Made by a program: the position numbers and the translations under genes | NCBI RefSeq assembly: GCF_001050035.1 | Contig: NZ_CVTA01000011.1 | Location: forward strand, 460,901 to 524,900 | Source: Mycolicibacterium komanii | Lineage (GTDB): Bacteria; Actinomycetota; Actinomycetes; Mycobacteriales; Mycobacteriaceae | Direction: 5' to 3' | Length of the DNA stretch: 64,000 nt | Part shown: piece by piece, positions 1 through 8,501 of the stretch | How positions within the stretch are numbered: the stretch's first letter is position 1 | Layout: each line of letters opens with the position of its first letter | The notes under the pieces: generated by a model | The model's database searches: none | Told to the model about the DNA's origin: nothing | Seen by the model: the letters and a program-made list of their open reading frames with translations, nothing else

Positions 1-2
1 TC

Positions 3-731
3 GCCGGACGCCGAGCATTGGTCACGGGAGGATCGCGCGGAATCGGCGCTGAGATCGTTCGGCGGTTGAGTGCCGACGGTGCGGCCGTCGCGTTCACCTA
101 TTCGGCGTCGGGCGCGAACGCCGAGAAGCTGGCCGCCGAACTAGCCGGCAATGGCGCGACAGTGGTGGCCATCCAGGCGGACGCCGCCGACGGCGCGCAG
201 AGTCGCGCCGCCGTCGAACGAGCTGTCGCTGACCTCGGCGGGCTGGACATCGTGGTGAACAATGCCGGTGTCGCGCACATCGCGCCGATCGACGACTTCC
301 CGCCGGAAGAGTTCGAGCGTCTCGTGGCGATCAACATCGGCAGCACCTACTGGACGACGCGGACGGCGATCAAGCATCTGAGCGAGGGTGCCCGCATCAT
401 CAACATCGGCAGCATCAACGCCGACCGGATCCCCGGCCCCGGGTTGTCGGTGTACGGCTTGACCAAGGGCGCGATGTCGTCGTTTACCCGCGGGCTCGCG
501 CGTGACCTCGGCGACCGCGGCATCACCGTCAACAATGTGCAGCCGGGGCCGATCAACACCGACGCGAATCCTGACCACGGCGACTTCGCCGAGAGTCTGA
601 AAGCCGTTACGACGCAGGGCCGTTACGGACACACGACCGACGTCGCTTCACTAGTGGCGTTCCTGGCCGGTCCCGAGTCGGGATACATCACCGGCGCCAA
701 CCTGAACGTCGACGGCGGGTTCACCGTCTAA
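3..731 (+). CDS. SDR family oxidoreductase, 5' end outside the window
   Basis: An NAD(P)-dependent short-chain dehydrogenase/reductase, probably a cytosolic ketoreductase-type enzyme of unknown substrate. The Rossmann glycine motif TGGSRGIGAEI lies at the very start, NNAG follows about 80 residues later, and the catalytic Ser (GSINAD) and Tyr-x3-Lys (YGLTK) are present. The C-terminus GYITGANLNVDGGF is the usual family ending. A TTG at position 18 could be read as a start, but the open frame runs to the left edge (AGRRALVTGG), which is how these proteins normally begin. The true start therefore lies upstream. About 242 residues are visible, close to full length. Confidence 0.9.
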   Translation, partial: AGRRALVTGGSRGIGAEIVRRLSADGAAVAFTYSASGANAEKLAAELAGNGATVVAIQADAADGAQSRAAVERAVADLGGLDIVVNNAGVAHIAPIDDFPPEEFERLVAINIGSTYWTTRTAIKHLSEGARIINIGSINADRIPGPGLSVYGLTKGAMSSFTRGLARDLGDRGITVNNVQPGPINTDANPDHGDFAESLKAVTTQGRYGHTTDVASLVAFLAGPESGYITGANLNVDGGFTV

Positions 732-804
732 GTGAGTCGTGCGCGTCGTTACTCAACCGGTTCGCGCCGCGGCCTGGGTGGTCGCGAGATGGCTTGCAGC
801 AGAG

Positions 805-1326
805 TTACCAGATCCCTTGTCTGACTATCTGCTTAATCTCATCAGGTGACTTCAGCATGACATGACTGAAAACCGTCGCCTGTGAAATCGGGAGGATAGC
901 CCGGCCTGTCGGCGCTCGAAGCTCGACAATGTATTCGCGATCTGTCGGAACAATCTCTACGTCCGGCGCTACCCCCTGCGCGTGTAGACGAGCGCCGAGA
1001 GTGCTTCGTATCACGGAAGCCCATTCCCAAATGAGGTACGTTTCAACGAGAATGAACGCGGACAACTGGGCCGTCGAGTTATACCGTTTCCCGCGGTCGT
1101 TGACCGCGTCAATCGTCCACCACTCACGAACGTGCCGCAGGTGAAAGGATTGATCATCGGATGCAAATGCGATGTCGCAGTCGTCGCACTCTGAGGAGAC
1201 CGAGACTCGAGTCATTCGAGCCAAGCGTGTCCATTCGATCCAGCTCTCGGACAGCCGAGAGAAGTCTACCGCTCGTGAGTGAGTCCGAAGTCGTCTGAGA
1301 GACGCGCGTAATGACCGTTTACGCAA
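805..1326 (-). CDS. Imm61-like immunity protein, second copy
   Basis: A 173-residue protein paralogous to the product of the gene just upstream. Both share the opening DFSRLS-x-W-I-x-W, a WW-x-V/I-D-x-V-NDRG-x-RY block, a (L/F)AE/VETYLIW-x-W helix and the ending (K)SxDEIxQxVRxGI. The pattern resembles, from memory, the M. tuberculosis TNT immunity factor Rv3902c (Imm61 family), which binds and blocks the toxin in the cytosol. The start is weak: a TTG that overlaps the end of the previous gene, with a basic stretch (RKRSLRASLRRLR) before homology begins. The length and overlap fit translational coupling in a toxin-immunity operon. It could be a decoy, or be specific for another toxin variant. 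Confidence 0.7.
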   Translation of the reverse strand: MRKRSLRASLRRLRTHSRAVDFSRLSESWIEWTRLARMTRVSVSSECDDCDIAFASDDQSFHLRHVREWWTIDAVNDRGKRYNSTAQLSAFILVETYLIWEWASVIRSTLGARLHAQGVAPDVEIVPTDREYIVELRAPTGRAILPISQATVFSHVMLKSPDEIKQIVRQGIW

Positions 1327-1810
1327 TGCCTTCCCTTACCAACTGCTCAATCTCGTCGACGGATTTCGTCATCAGGTGACTGAAGATCGTCGCGTCTGGC
1401 TCAGCGAGATGAGCTTGGCCCTCGCTTGACTGGAGTTCAAAAAACCACTCTTTATCGGTCGGCACCACAACAACGTCGGCGTTAGGACCCAACGCATATA
1501 ACTCAGGGTCAAACATCTTCATGCCGAGAACATCGCGCATAGTGGAACCCCACCGCCAGATGAGGAACTTTTCAGCAAGCGCGAATGTGGAGAACTCGGC
1601 GATGCCGTCGTATCGCCTGCCGCGATCGTTAACTACGTCGACCGCCCACCAGTCGTTCTCTTCTCGGAGGTAGAAACGCTGGTCCGTTGAAAGGAAACCT
1701 ATTTGGGTGTTGTCCTCGGCTAACTCCACCGAGACGTCCGTCATTCGCATCAGCGTTGACCAATTGATCCAGTCATGTGATAGGCGTGAGAAGTCTGGCA
1801 CGTTATTCAC
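1319..1810 (-). CDS. Imm61-like immunity protein for the adjacent TNT toxin
   Basis: A 163-residue acidic protein directly downstream of the TNT toxin gene. Its GTG start overlaps the toxin stop by 8 bases. It carries a tryptophan pair in a DWWAVDVVNDRGRRY block followed by an FALAEKFLIWRWGSTMRDV helix. This arrangement matches my recollection of the immunity factor for TNT (Rv3902c). Position, overlap and family likeness all suggest it protects the producer from the toxin's NAD-hydrolysing domain. There is no signal peptide or membrane segment, as expected for a cytosolic antitoxin. No interaction can be read from sequence, so the pairing is an inference from gene order. Confidence 0.75.
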   Translation of the reverse strand: MNNVPDFSRLSHDWINWSTLMRMTDVSVELAEDNTQIGFLSTDQRFYLREENDWWAVDVVNDRGRRYDGIAEFSTFALAEKFLIWRWGSTMRDVLGMKMFDPELYALGPNADVVVVPTDKEWFFELQSSEGQAHLAEPDATIFSHLMTKSVDEIEQLVREGIA

Positions 1811-3488
1811 CCAATCTCTTCAGGTAACCCGCTCGACGTAGAGCCTCTACGGAAGGCTCCATGCCTGGTGGTGCGATAATTCGGTATTGCGTTCCGCCGC
1901 CGGGTTGGTTGAACCACGGCGCTGCCTGTGATTGTTCAATGCGCCAGCCCGGCGGGAGTTTCGAAGGGTCATCGACGACGTACTGATAGTAGGGCTTGAA
2001 AGCGCTATCGGGGGGAAGTGCGCGTTCGGCGAACGGCACGCCTTCCGGCGACAGGTAAGTCCCACCGGGATGGCCGAACCGGTCGAGGACGGTGCCTCTC
2101 GACAATTCAGCGTTGTCGACAATCGTGCCAGGAATGGCATAGGGCTTACTGTTCAAGCTGTCGTCGGGGTAGATCAATCCACCATCAGGATTGGTGAAGT
2201 GCGGCCCCGGGGGGATCGGATCGTAGCCGTCGAACAACGGTGACTCTGGCGGCAGCGGAGGCGGCGGCGAATTGATTGGTGCGTGAGTGCCGGGGTGACT
2301 CGGAACATCGGCAAGCGGCGTCGAGTGCTCCATTCCGTGTGTGTGACTTGGCATGTCGATGACATCGTCGGGAATGGCAGCGCGTGCCCCGAGGGCGGCT
2401 TCGCCGCCGAACAGCGCGCTCGGCGCGGTGAGCGCCGTACTCCCGGCCACCTCGCCCAAGTAATGCTCGGGGTACTTCGTCAGGTGCTCGAGGTCTTCCT
2501 TCACCGAGTCGATGGGGTGCGTCACCCGTTGCCAAGCGCCCTTGGCCAAGTCGGTCCACGACTCTTTCAAGTCGTCCCACCCGTTCGCCCCGATGAGGTC
2601 CTTGATGCTCTCTTCGGTGCCGAACCAACCGTCGGCGAAACCGTCTTCGAAGCTCGGTTTCGGCGGGGGTGTCGCATCGCGTTCGGTGGGCTTGTATGCG
2701 GGTAGCGGTTTCTGCGCTGCGGCGACCATCGCGTCGAGCCGCTGTTCGATCTGCTCAGGCGGGACCCCGTCGCGCAGCATCGTCTCGCGCGCGAGCGCCT
2801 TGAACTCCTCGACCTTCACCGGGTCCAACGGCACCGGCGCCGCCGGTTGACCAACAGGCTCGCTCAGCCGGTCCAGTGCTTCATCGAGGTTGCGCGGCGT
2901 CGGCGACCTGTCGTCCGGTTTCGTTTCGTCCTGCGGCTCACCAGGCGAAGGCAGCAGCATTTCCTCCAGCGAGCCAGCCGTTTTCACCACTCGTTCACCG
3001 CTGGCCGTGGTGATCGCACCCGCGAGTTCGGTGTCGATGCGCTTGCCGTCGGCGAGTGCGTCGGCGATGCGCGCCTGGAGGTCGGCGACCTTGCCCGCCA
3101 CCTGCGCGGCGTACTCCTCCGTCATATGACTCGTATCTGGCGGAATCACCTGATTGGTGGACTCGTCGATGCCCACCGCCGGTTGCGCCGCCGCATCGTC
3201 GAGGATGCGCTTGATCGTCTCGGCGAGCGCCTCCGCGTCATGGTGGACGCGTTGCATCCTGCTCGCCGCTACACCGAGATGGTCGGCCACCGCGTCGTGG
3301 TCGGCCGCCGTCGCCGTCATCGCCGACCTGGCTGCCTCTGCGCCCTGGCCCTCCCAGGTCGACACCGTGATCAGCGAACGATAGAACTCCGCCGCACCGG
3401 TGTGATTGTCCGCGGCCTCCTGTGCTGCCTGGGCTAGATCGGCGATTTCGGGAGGCCACTCCTTGAGCTCCCCGAGGTTCAGCGTCAT
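1803..3488 (-). CDS. Type VII secreted TNT-domain toxin (CpnT-like)
   Basis: A 561-residue polymorphic toxin. Residues 1 to about 165 form an alpha-helical type VII secretion module with a WxG-like turn (TWEGQGAEAAR, Trp45). A Pro-rich, charged linker follows. Residues from about 444 to the end form a TNT domain, the NAD+ glycohydrolase fold of M. tuberculosis CpnT. Visible TNT motifs are GTVLDRFG (Arg470), TYLSPEG (Tyr478), PFAERALPP (Arg489) and FNQPGGGTQYRI (Gln528), followed by a GYLKR end. M. tuberculosis CpnT is longer (846 residues) and has a channel-forming N-terminal part that is not obvious here. The gene sits between an EspC-like gene and two immunity genes. NAD+ cleavage is inferred from the family. 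Confidence 0.85.
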   Translation of the reverse strand: MTLNLGELKEWPPEIADLAQAAQEAADNHTGAAEFYRSLITVSTWEGQGAEAARSAMTATAADHDAVADHLGVAASRMQRVHHDAEALAETIKRILDDAAAQPAVGIDESTNQVIPPDTSHMTEEYAAQVAGKVADLQARIADALADGKRIDTELAGAITTASGERVVKTAGSLEEMLLPSPGEPQDETKPDDRSPTPRNLDEALDRLSEPVGQPAAPVPLDPVKVEEFKALARETMLRDGVPPEQIEQRLDAMVAAAQKPLPAYKPTERDATPPPKPSFEDGFADGWFGTEESIKDLIGANGWDDLKESWTDLAKGAWQRVTHPIDSVKEDLEHLTKYPEHYLGEVAGSTALTAPSALFGGEAALGARAAIPDDVIDMPSHTHGMEHSTPLADVPSHPGTHAPINSPPPPLPPESPLFDGYDPIPPGPHFTNPDGGLIYPDDSLNSKPYAIPGTIVDNAELSRGTVLDRFGHPGGTYLSPEGVPFAERALPPDSAFKPYYQYVVDDPSKLPPGWRIEQSQAAPWFNQPGGGTQYRIIAPPGMEPSVEALRRAGYLKRLGE

Positions 3489-3497
3489 GCCCGTACC

Positions 3498-3812
3498 TCA
3501 CATCGCAGAGCCGGCGTCCTCTACCGCCTCGGCGCCGCCGGCGTCGGTGCGCACATAACTGTCTGCCGCGTCGCGATGCCCCCGCGCGTGCTTGGCGAAA
3601 TCCTTCGCGAACCGAGCCCCGTCGGCCTCCCAAGCAGCCAACATCTTCGGCAACGTGGCAGCTGCCGATCCCGAGCCGAGGGCCGCATTGCCCGCCCGTG
3701 AATGCGCCGCTTGATGTGCTGACCGAAACCCGCTCGCCTGGTCGTCGAGCCGATCTGCGGCCATGCGCAGCTCGGTCGGATCGACCTTCAGCGGATCGTT
3801 CGAGTCAGACAC
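3498..3812 (-). CDS. EspC/DUF2580-like ESX secretion-associated protein
   Basis: A 104-residue helical protein with no signal peptide. It opens with LKVDPTELRMAADRLDDQA and ends with DSYVRTDAGGAEAVEDAG; the YVRTD-x3 element is typical of the EspC-like (T7SS_ESX_EspC) group and may act as the YxxxD-like export signal. It precedes the TNT toxin gene by 9 bases and is probably co-transcribed as its secretion partner. A clear paralogue lies at 35044-35367, also directly upstream of a large protein. The GTG start gives the family-typical N-terminus. Which ESX system exports it cannot be told, because no ESX core genes are in this window. Confidence 0.8.
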   Translation of the reverse strand: MSDSNDPLKVDPTELRMAADRLDDQASGFRSAHQAAHSRAGNAALGSGSAAATLPKMLAAWEADGARFAKDFAKHARGHRDAADSYVRTDAGGAEAVEDAGSAM

Positions 3813-3917
3813 CTTGCCCCCTATTCCAGCGTTAGCCGCACACTAACACCGCCTAGGCGGGCCCCAACGCAGCAAATTTCCGTTCAGGACTTCCCCGCTA
3901 CACGCTAAGCTTTCCCC

Positions 3918-4271
3918 ATGGAGCTACTACGCAACGTAGTTGTACTACTGCACATCGTCGGCTTCGCGATCACGTTCGGCGGCTGGGCCGCCGAAGCCCT
4001 GGCCCGGCGCTTCCGCACCACCCGCGCCATGGACTACGGCCTTCTGCTCTCACTTCTCACCGGCCTCGCCCTCGCCGCGCCGTGGCCCGCCGGGATCGAG
4101 CTCAACTATCCGAAGATCGGCATCAAGCTCGTCATCCTCGTGATCCTCGGCGGACTGCTCGGCATGGGCAGCGCCCGTCAAAAGCGCACCGGCAATCCGA
4201 TACCTCGCGCGATGTTCTGGTCGATCGGCGTCCTGTCCTTCGCCGCCGCCGCCATTGCGGTGCTCTGGTGA
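3918..4271 (+). CDS. Small integral membrane protein
   Basis: A 117-residue protein with about four hydrophobic segments (around residues 3-23, 40-57, 67-85 and 95-116). A short basic loop (LARRFRTTR) follows the first segment and another (SARQKRTGN) follows the third. I do not recognise a catalytic motif. The ATG start is reasonable. It stands alone on the plus strand, and its stop lies one base from the end of the convergent luciferase-like gene. Similar short proteins occur widely in mycobacteria, sometimes labelled Fe-S protein, but there are no cysteines here to support that label. Confidence 0.65.
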   Translation: MELLRNVVVLLHIVGFAITFGGWAAEALARRFRTTRAMDYGLLLSLLTGLALAAPWPAGIELNYPKIGIKLVILVILGGLLGMGSARQKRTGNPIPRAMFWSIGVLSFAAAAIAVLW

Positions 4272-4272
4272 A

Positions 4273-5289
4273 TCAGCGCTGCGAAATCTGCTGCGCCACC
4301 TCGCCGTAACGCTCGAACCGCTCCGGATCCGCCAGCGCGTTGTACAGCACGACGCGTGACGCCACCGGTCCGTACTTCTCGATCAGCGCATCCGCCAACC
4401 CATCCCACGTCGACTCCGTCGCGAACCTCGCGATGTGCTCATCGGTGATCTGCTCGGCCATGCCCTTGTAATCACCGGCCTTCTGCCTCTCCCGAATCCG
4501 CGCCGTCGTGCCCTCGAACCCCGCCTCGTCCCAGATGAACGCGTAGTTCGGCGTGCTGCCGTAGAAGCTCATGCTCGTGCGCACCAGCTCGCGCTCGCGA
4601 TGACGCTCCTGCTCGGTGTCGCCGACGATCGTCATCACCGGCACGATCACCGCGATGTCGTCGACGGAGCGGCCCGACTTCTCCGCTCCCTCAGCCAGAT
4701 TCGGCATCACATGGCGCTCGATGTACCCCGGCTCGCCGAGCGGATGCACATGGATTCCGTCGGCCACCTCGCCGGCCATCCGCAGCATCCACGGATTCAC
4801 CGCCGCCACATCGACCTTGGGATCTGGCGCGTCGATCGGCCCCGCGCTCCACTGCGGCGTGATGAAGTCCAGGCTGTAGAAGTCGCCGCGGTGCTCCAGC
4901 TTGCCCGTCCGGAACGCATGGAAGCACGCCTTCACCGCCAGCACGTAATCCCGCAACCGCGGCCCCGGACGCTCGAACTCCATCCCATAGCGCCGCACCA
5001 CATGCGTGCGCACCTGCGTGCCCAGGCCCAGACGAAACCGTCCGCCCGACGCCTCCTGCAACTCCCACGCCGTCGCCGCCGTCACGAACGGGCTGCGGGG
5101 AAACGCCACCGCGACGCCCGTCGACAACTCCAATCCCGGCGCCGCCTCCGCCGCCACCGCCGCGTTCATGTACGGCGTGCGGCCTGTCTCGGTGAACAGC
5201 AGTCCGGAGAAACCCGCGCTCTGCGTTCGCCGGGCTAGGTCGCCGATCTGGAGAAGGGGTTGGGGTGTGGTCATCACGTCGACGTGCAC
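4273..5289 (-). CDS. LLM-class F420-dependent oxidoreductase (TIGR03617-like)
   Basis: A 338-residue TIM-barrel enzyme of the bacterial luciferase-like superfamily. Typical features are LLFTETGRTPYMNAAVAAEA near the N-terminus, the LSTGVAVAFPRSPF strand, the GRFRLGLGTQV motif and ADGIHVHPLG. The overall sequence matches, from memory, the actinobacterial F420-dependent subgroup defined as TIGR03617. The cofactor is more likely F420 than FMN, but this rests on family resemblance only. The GTG start was chosen because MHVDVMTTPQPL is the usual beginning. The substrate is unknown and there is no operon partner on this strand. Confidence 0.8.
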   Translation of the reverse strand: MHVDVMTTPQPLLQIGDLARRTQSAGFSGLLFTETGRTPYMNAAVAAEAAPGLELSTGVAVAFPRSPFVTAATAWELQEASGGRFRLGLGTQVRTHVVRRYGMEFERPGPRLRDYVLAVKACFHAFRTGKLEHRGDFYSLDFITPQWSAGPIDAPDPKVDVAAVNPWMLRMAGEVADGIHVHPLGEPGYIERHVMPNLAEGAEKSGRSVDDIAVIVPVMTIVGDTEQERHRERELVRTSMSFYGSTPNYAFIWDEAGFEGTTARIRERQKAGDYKGMAEQITDEHIARFATESTWDGLADALIEKYGPVASRVVLYNALADPERFERYGEVAQQISQR

Positions 5290-5466
5290 AGTCGCACCCT
5301 ACGCCCGCCGGCAGCAGGGGCCCCCGACGCGGCTACCGTCTTTGGCAAGGCTTCACTTAATACCCGCGCCAACGCGAACTTTCGCAACATCGACCGCTTT
5401 CGGACGCGCTTCGCTACGTTTACAGGACGCTGTGTTGCGTGGCCGTCTCACACCGGGGGTGTGGCA

Positions 5467-7860
5467 ATGACAGAGCAGTTCTTGGAACCCGCGCCGAGCA
5501 AGGCCGAACTCGCGATCTCGAAAGGCTGGGTCCAGGGCGTCGCTCTGGTCATGGTGTTCGGCTTCCTGATCATGGGGATGCTGGCCGCCAGAACCTACTC
5601 GGACTCGATGCCGCTGCCCCAGCGCGTCGTCGGTCCGGACGGTCAGACGCTCTTCACCGAGCAGCAGATCACCGCGGGTCAACAGATCTTCTTGCGCCGC
5701 GGACTGCAGCAGTACGGCTCGGTAGTGGGTCACGGGGGCTACCTCGGTCCGGACTACACCGCCGAGTACCTCCGACTGTCCGCCGACCACATCGGACAGG
5801 AACTGCGGGACTCTGGAGCGCAGGATCCCACTGCCGCCGTCGTCGAGATGATGCGGACCAACCGCTATGACGAGTCCACCGGCGCACTGCAGTTCACCGC
5901 CGAGCAGGTCAGCGCCTTCGAAAAGATCCGCGCCTACTACGCCGACTACTTTGGAACCGACAGCACCGAGCACGGCCTGATCCCACAGGTCATCACCGAT
6001 CCGCAGGAAATCCAGGACCTGACAGCGTTTTTCAGCTGGACCGCCTGGGCCAGCGCGGCCAAACGCGACGGCCACTCCTACTCCTACACCAACAACTGGC
6101 CACCCGAACAGCGCGTCAACAACACCCCGACGGCAGACATCCTGGTTTGGTCGGCGATGTCGCTGATCGCGCTACTGGCGGGGCTCGGCGCACTCTTCGC
6201 CCTCTACGGCCGGTGGAGCCGCAAGATCGGTTGGCACGCAACGGAAACACCGTCATTGGCGTTTCGCCAGCCAGGCGAGGTCGCGATCACGCCTTCGCAG
6301 AAGGCGACGGCGTGGTTCTTCCTCGTCGTGGCGGTGCTCTTCCTGGGACAAGCGGTGCTGGGAGGTGCGATCGAGCACTACCGCGCCGAGTTGAGCAACT
6401 TCTTCGGCCTCGACCTGGCCCGAATTCTGCCGTTCAACCTGGCGCGGACCTGGCACGTGCAGCTGTCGCTGCTGTGGACGGCCGCTGCCTTCCTCGCCGC
6501 GGGAATTTTTCTGGCGCCGATCATCTCCGGTCGTGAACCACGCCGACAGTCGTGGCTCACCTATGGGCTGCTCGGCGCGCTTTTCGTTGTCGTCGCCGGC
6601 ACGCTGATCGGCACCGCGCTGAGCACCTTCGGCGTCGACTGGGCCAAGGGCTCCATCTTCTTCGACCAGCAGTGGGAATACCTCGACCTGCCGCGGTTCT
6701 GGCAGATACTTCTCGTCGTCGGGCTGTTTCTGTGGATGGCGATCATCTTCCGCGCGATCCGGTCGCGGCTGAAGACCGAGAGCAAGCTGAACATGCCATG
6801 GCTGTTCTTCTACGCGGGCCTGGCCATCCCCGCGTTCTACGCCGTCGGCATGCTCGCGGGTACCGAGACGCATCTGACCGTTGCCGAGTTCTGGCGGTTC
6901 TGGGTGGTGCATCTGTGGGTCGAGGACTTCCTCGAACTGTTCACCACGGTGATGGTCGCCTACATCTTCGTGATGCTGGGCGTCGTGCGACGCAAGATCG
7001 CTATCCAGCTCATCTTCCTCGACGTCATCCTCTACTCGATGGGTGGCGTGATCGGCACGATGCATCACCTGTACTTCTCCGGTACTCCGGTGGAGCACAT
7101 GGCCCTTGGCGCGTTCTTCTCCGCCATGGAGGTGATCCCGCTGACGTTCCTGACTGTGGAGGCATGGACATTCCTGCAGCTCGGTTCGCGGCAGCAGTCG
7201 CGCAGCAGCGCGCCGTTCCCGCACCGGTGGGCGGTGATGTTCCTGGTGGCCGTCGGTTTCTGGAACTTCGTCGGCGCAGGCATTTTCGGCTTCTTGATCA
7301 ATCTGCCGATCGTGTCGTACTACCAGATCGGCACGGCGCTGACCGCGAACCACGCGCACGGCGCGATGATGGGCGTGTACGGCATGCTCGCCGTCGGGTT
7401 GGCGCTCTTCGCGCTGCGCTACATCATCCCGGCGCATCGCTGGCCGGACAAGCTGGCGAAACTGTCGTTCTGGTCGCTGAACATCGGGTTGGCGTGGATG
7501 GTGTTCGCCACTCTGCTGCCGCTTGGCGTCCTGCAGCTGTGGCACTCTGTCAACGACGGCTATTACGAGGCAAGGTCATTGGGCTACATCACCCAATCGG
7601 GCAACGTGGTCCTGGAGTGGCTGCGCATGCCCGGCGACTTCTTGTTCATCCTCGGCGGCGTGTTGCCGTTCGTCTGGATCGCCTGGTTGGGCGTCCGCTA
7701 CGGCATCAAGGCGACCACGCACACCCTGCCCGCCGAGACGTTGTTCGTCGAGGAACACGCCCACGCGGAGGAGGACCGCACCGGGATGGCGATACCGGGG
7801 CGCAGTCGTTACGCCTCCGACCGCCGGACAGTTCCCGAGGAGGGCGGTGACGGTCCGTGA
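5467..7860 (+). CDS. norB: Quinol-dependent nitric oxide reductase (qNOR)
   Basis: A 797-residue, about 14-helix membrane enzyme reducing 2 NO to N2O with electrons from quinol. The N-terminal part after the first helix (GPDGQTLFTEQQITAGQQIF, GHGGYLGPDY) is the cytochrome-c-like periplasmic domain that lacks a CxxCH haem site, as in qNOR. The catalytic core has the haem/FeB histidines in RTWHVQLSLLW, VVHLWVEDFLELF, GTMHHLYFSG and NHAHGAMMGVYG, and the glutamate-bearing FSAMEVIPLTF. The open frame extends upstream, but the ATG after GGGGGTGTGGCA gives the usual start. Its stop overlaps the next gene by 4 bases. Likely role: detoxifying NO or respiring it. qNOR is not universal in mycobacteria. 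Confidence 0.93.
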   Translation: MTEQFLEPAPSKAELAISKGWVQGVALVMVFGFLIMGMLAARTYSDSMPLPQRVVGPDGQTLFTEQQITAGQQIFLRRGLQQYGSVVGHGGYLGPDYTAEYLRLSADHIGQELRDSGAQDPTAAVVEMMRTNRYDESTGALQFTAEQVSAFEKIRAYYADYFGTDSTEHGLIPQVITDPQEIQDLTAFFSWTAWASAAKRDGHSYSYTNNWPPEQRVNNTPTADILVWSAMSLIALLAGLGALFALYGRWSRKIGWHATETPSLAFRQPGEVAITPSQKATAWFFLVVAVLFLGQAVLGGAIEHYRAELSNFFGLDLARILPFNLARTWHVQLSLLWTAAAFLAAGIFLAPIISGREPRRQSWLTYGLLGALFVVVAGTLIGTALSTFGVDWAKGSIFFDQQWEYLDLPRFWQILLVVGLFLWMAIIFRAIRSRLKTESKLNMPWLFFYAGLAIPAFYAVGMLAGTETHLTVAEFWRFWVVHLWVEDFLELFTTVMVAYIFVMLGVVRRKIAIQLIFLDVILYSMGGVIGTMHHLYFSGTPVEHMALGAFFSAMEVIPLTFLTVEAWTFLQLGSRQQSRSSAPFPHRWAVMFLVAVGFWNFVGAGIFGFLINLPIVSYYQIGTALTANHAHGAMMGVYGMLAVGLALFALRYIIPAHRWPDKLAKLSFWSLNIGLAWMVFATLLPLGVLQLWHSVNDGYYEARSLGYITQSGNVVLEWLRMPGDFLFILGGVLPFVWIAWLGVRYGIKATTHTLPAETLFVEEHAHAEEDRTGMAIPGRSRYASDRRTVPEEGGDGP

Positions 7861-8501
7861 TCGCCGGTATCGGGATCGAAGCCTGGCTGACGATCGCCTA
7901 CGCGGTGGCGCTGGTCGCGGTCGCCTACGGCATAGACAGGTTCGCGCGCCACGCCGCGACGAGGGTCGAGGGGCACCGCCTCGGCGGGTTCGTCTATCAC
8001 GACGACCACGACGCATGGCAGTGCCCGGAGGATCAGTGGTTGTGGCCCACGTCCTTTGACCCCGACAACCGGGTCATGCGCTACCGGGGCACCCCGTCGA
8101 TCTGCAACGCCTGCCCGGTCAAACACACGTGTACCTCGTCGCATGACGGCCGCGAGGTGAGCCGGGCGATCGACAGTTGGCCGGCGTCGGAGGCGGCACG
8201 TTTCCACCGCGGAATCGCCTGCGCCGTCAGCGTCATCGCGGTCATCCTGCCTCTGGCGACGGCGCTGACCGCCGACACGACGATGGAGGCGCTGCTGCTG
8301 TCAGGGTCCGCCCTCGCGGTCGGCCTGCTGACGCTGCCGCTGTGGTCGCACCTGCGCCGCACCACTGCATTGCCGGACGGAGTGGTGTTCCAATCGCTCG
8401 ACGAGAACCTCGAGGAACGAAAGCGGTTGGCCGAAGCGGAGGTCCGACGCCGGACCACTTACGCGTCCGACCGCCGCGGCGAGCATCGGGAGGTGCGCTG
8501 A
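7857..8501 (+). CDS. Cys-rich membrane protein in the qNOR operon
   Basis: A 214-residue protein with a membrane helix at about residues 8-27 and two more at about 117-160. Between them lies a soluble loop with four cysteines in the pattern C56-x26-C83-x2-C86-x5-C92 (QCPEDQWLWP then CNACPVKHTCTSSHDG), and an HDDHD stretch just before. The Cys pattern resembles the metal-binding tail of some IS1182-type transposases, but there is no transposase core, so it looks like a zinc or Fe-S site reused in a membrane protein. The GTG start overlaps norB by 4 bases and the stop overlaps the slipin start by one. That coupling suggests it serves the NO reductase, for example in assembly or electron transfer. 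No function is established. Confidence 0.75.
   Translation: MIAGIGIEAWLTIAYAVALVAVAYGIDRFARHAATRVEGHRLGGFVYHDDHDAWQCPEDQWLWPTSFDPDNRVMRYRGTPSICNACPVKHTCTSSHDGREVSRAIDSWPASEAARFHRGIACAVSVIAVILPLATALTADTTMEALLLSGSALAVGLLTLPLWSHLRRTTALPDGVVFQSLDENLEERKRLAEAEVRRRTTYASDRRGEHREVR

Noticed and set aside
6253..7545. Long minus-strand open frame of 430 codons inside norB
   Set aside because: It is the antisense of a well-supported membrane enzyme, its composition is Arg/Gln/His/Asp-rich and has no domain likeness. Typical of high-GC antisense frames.
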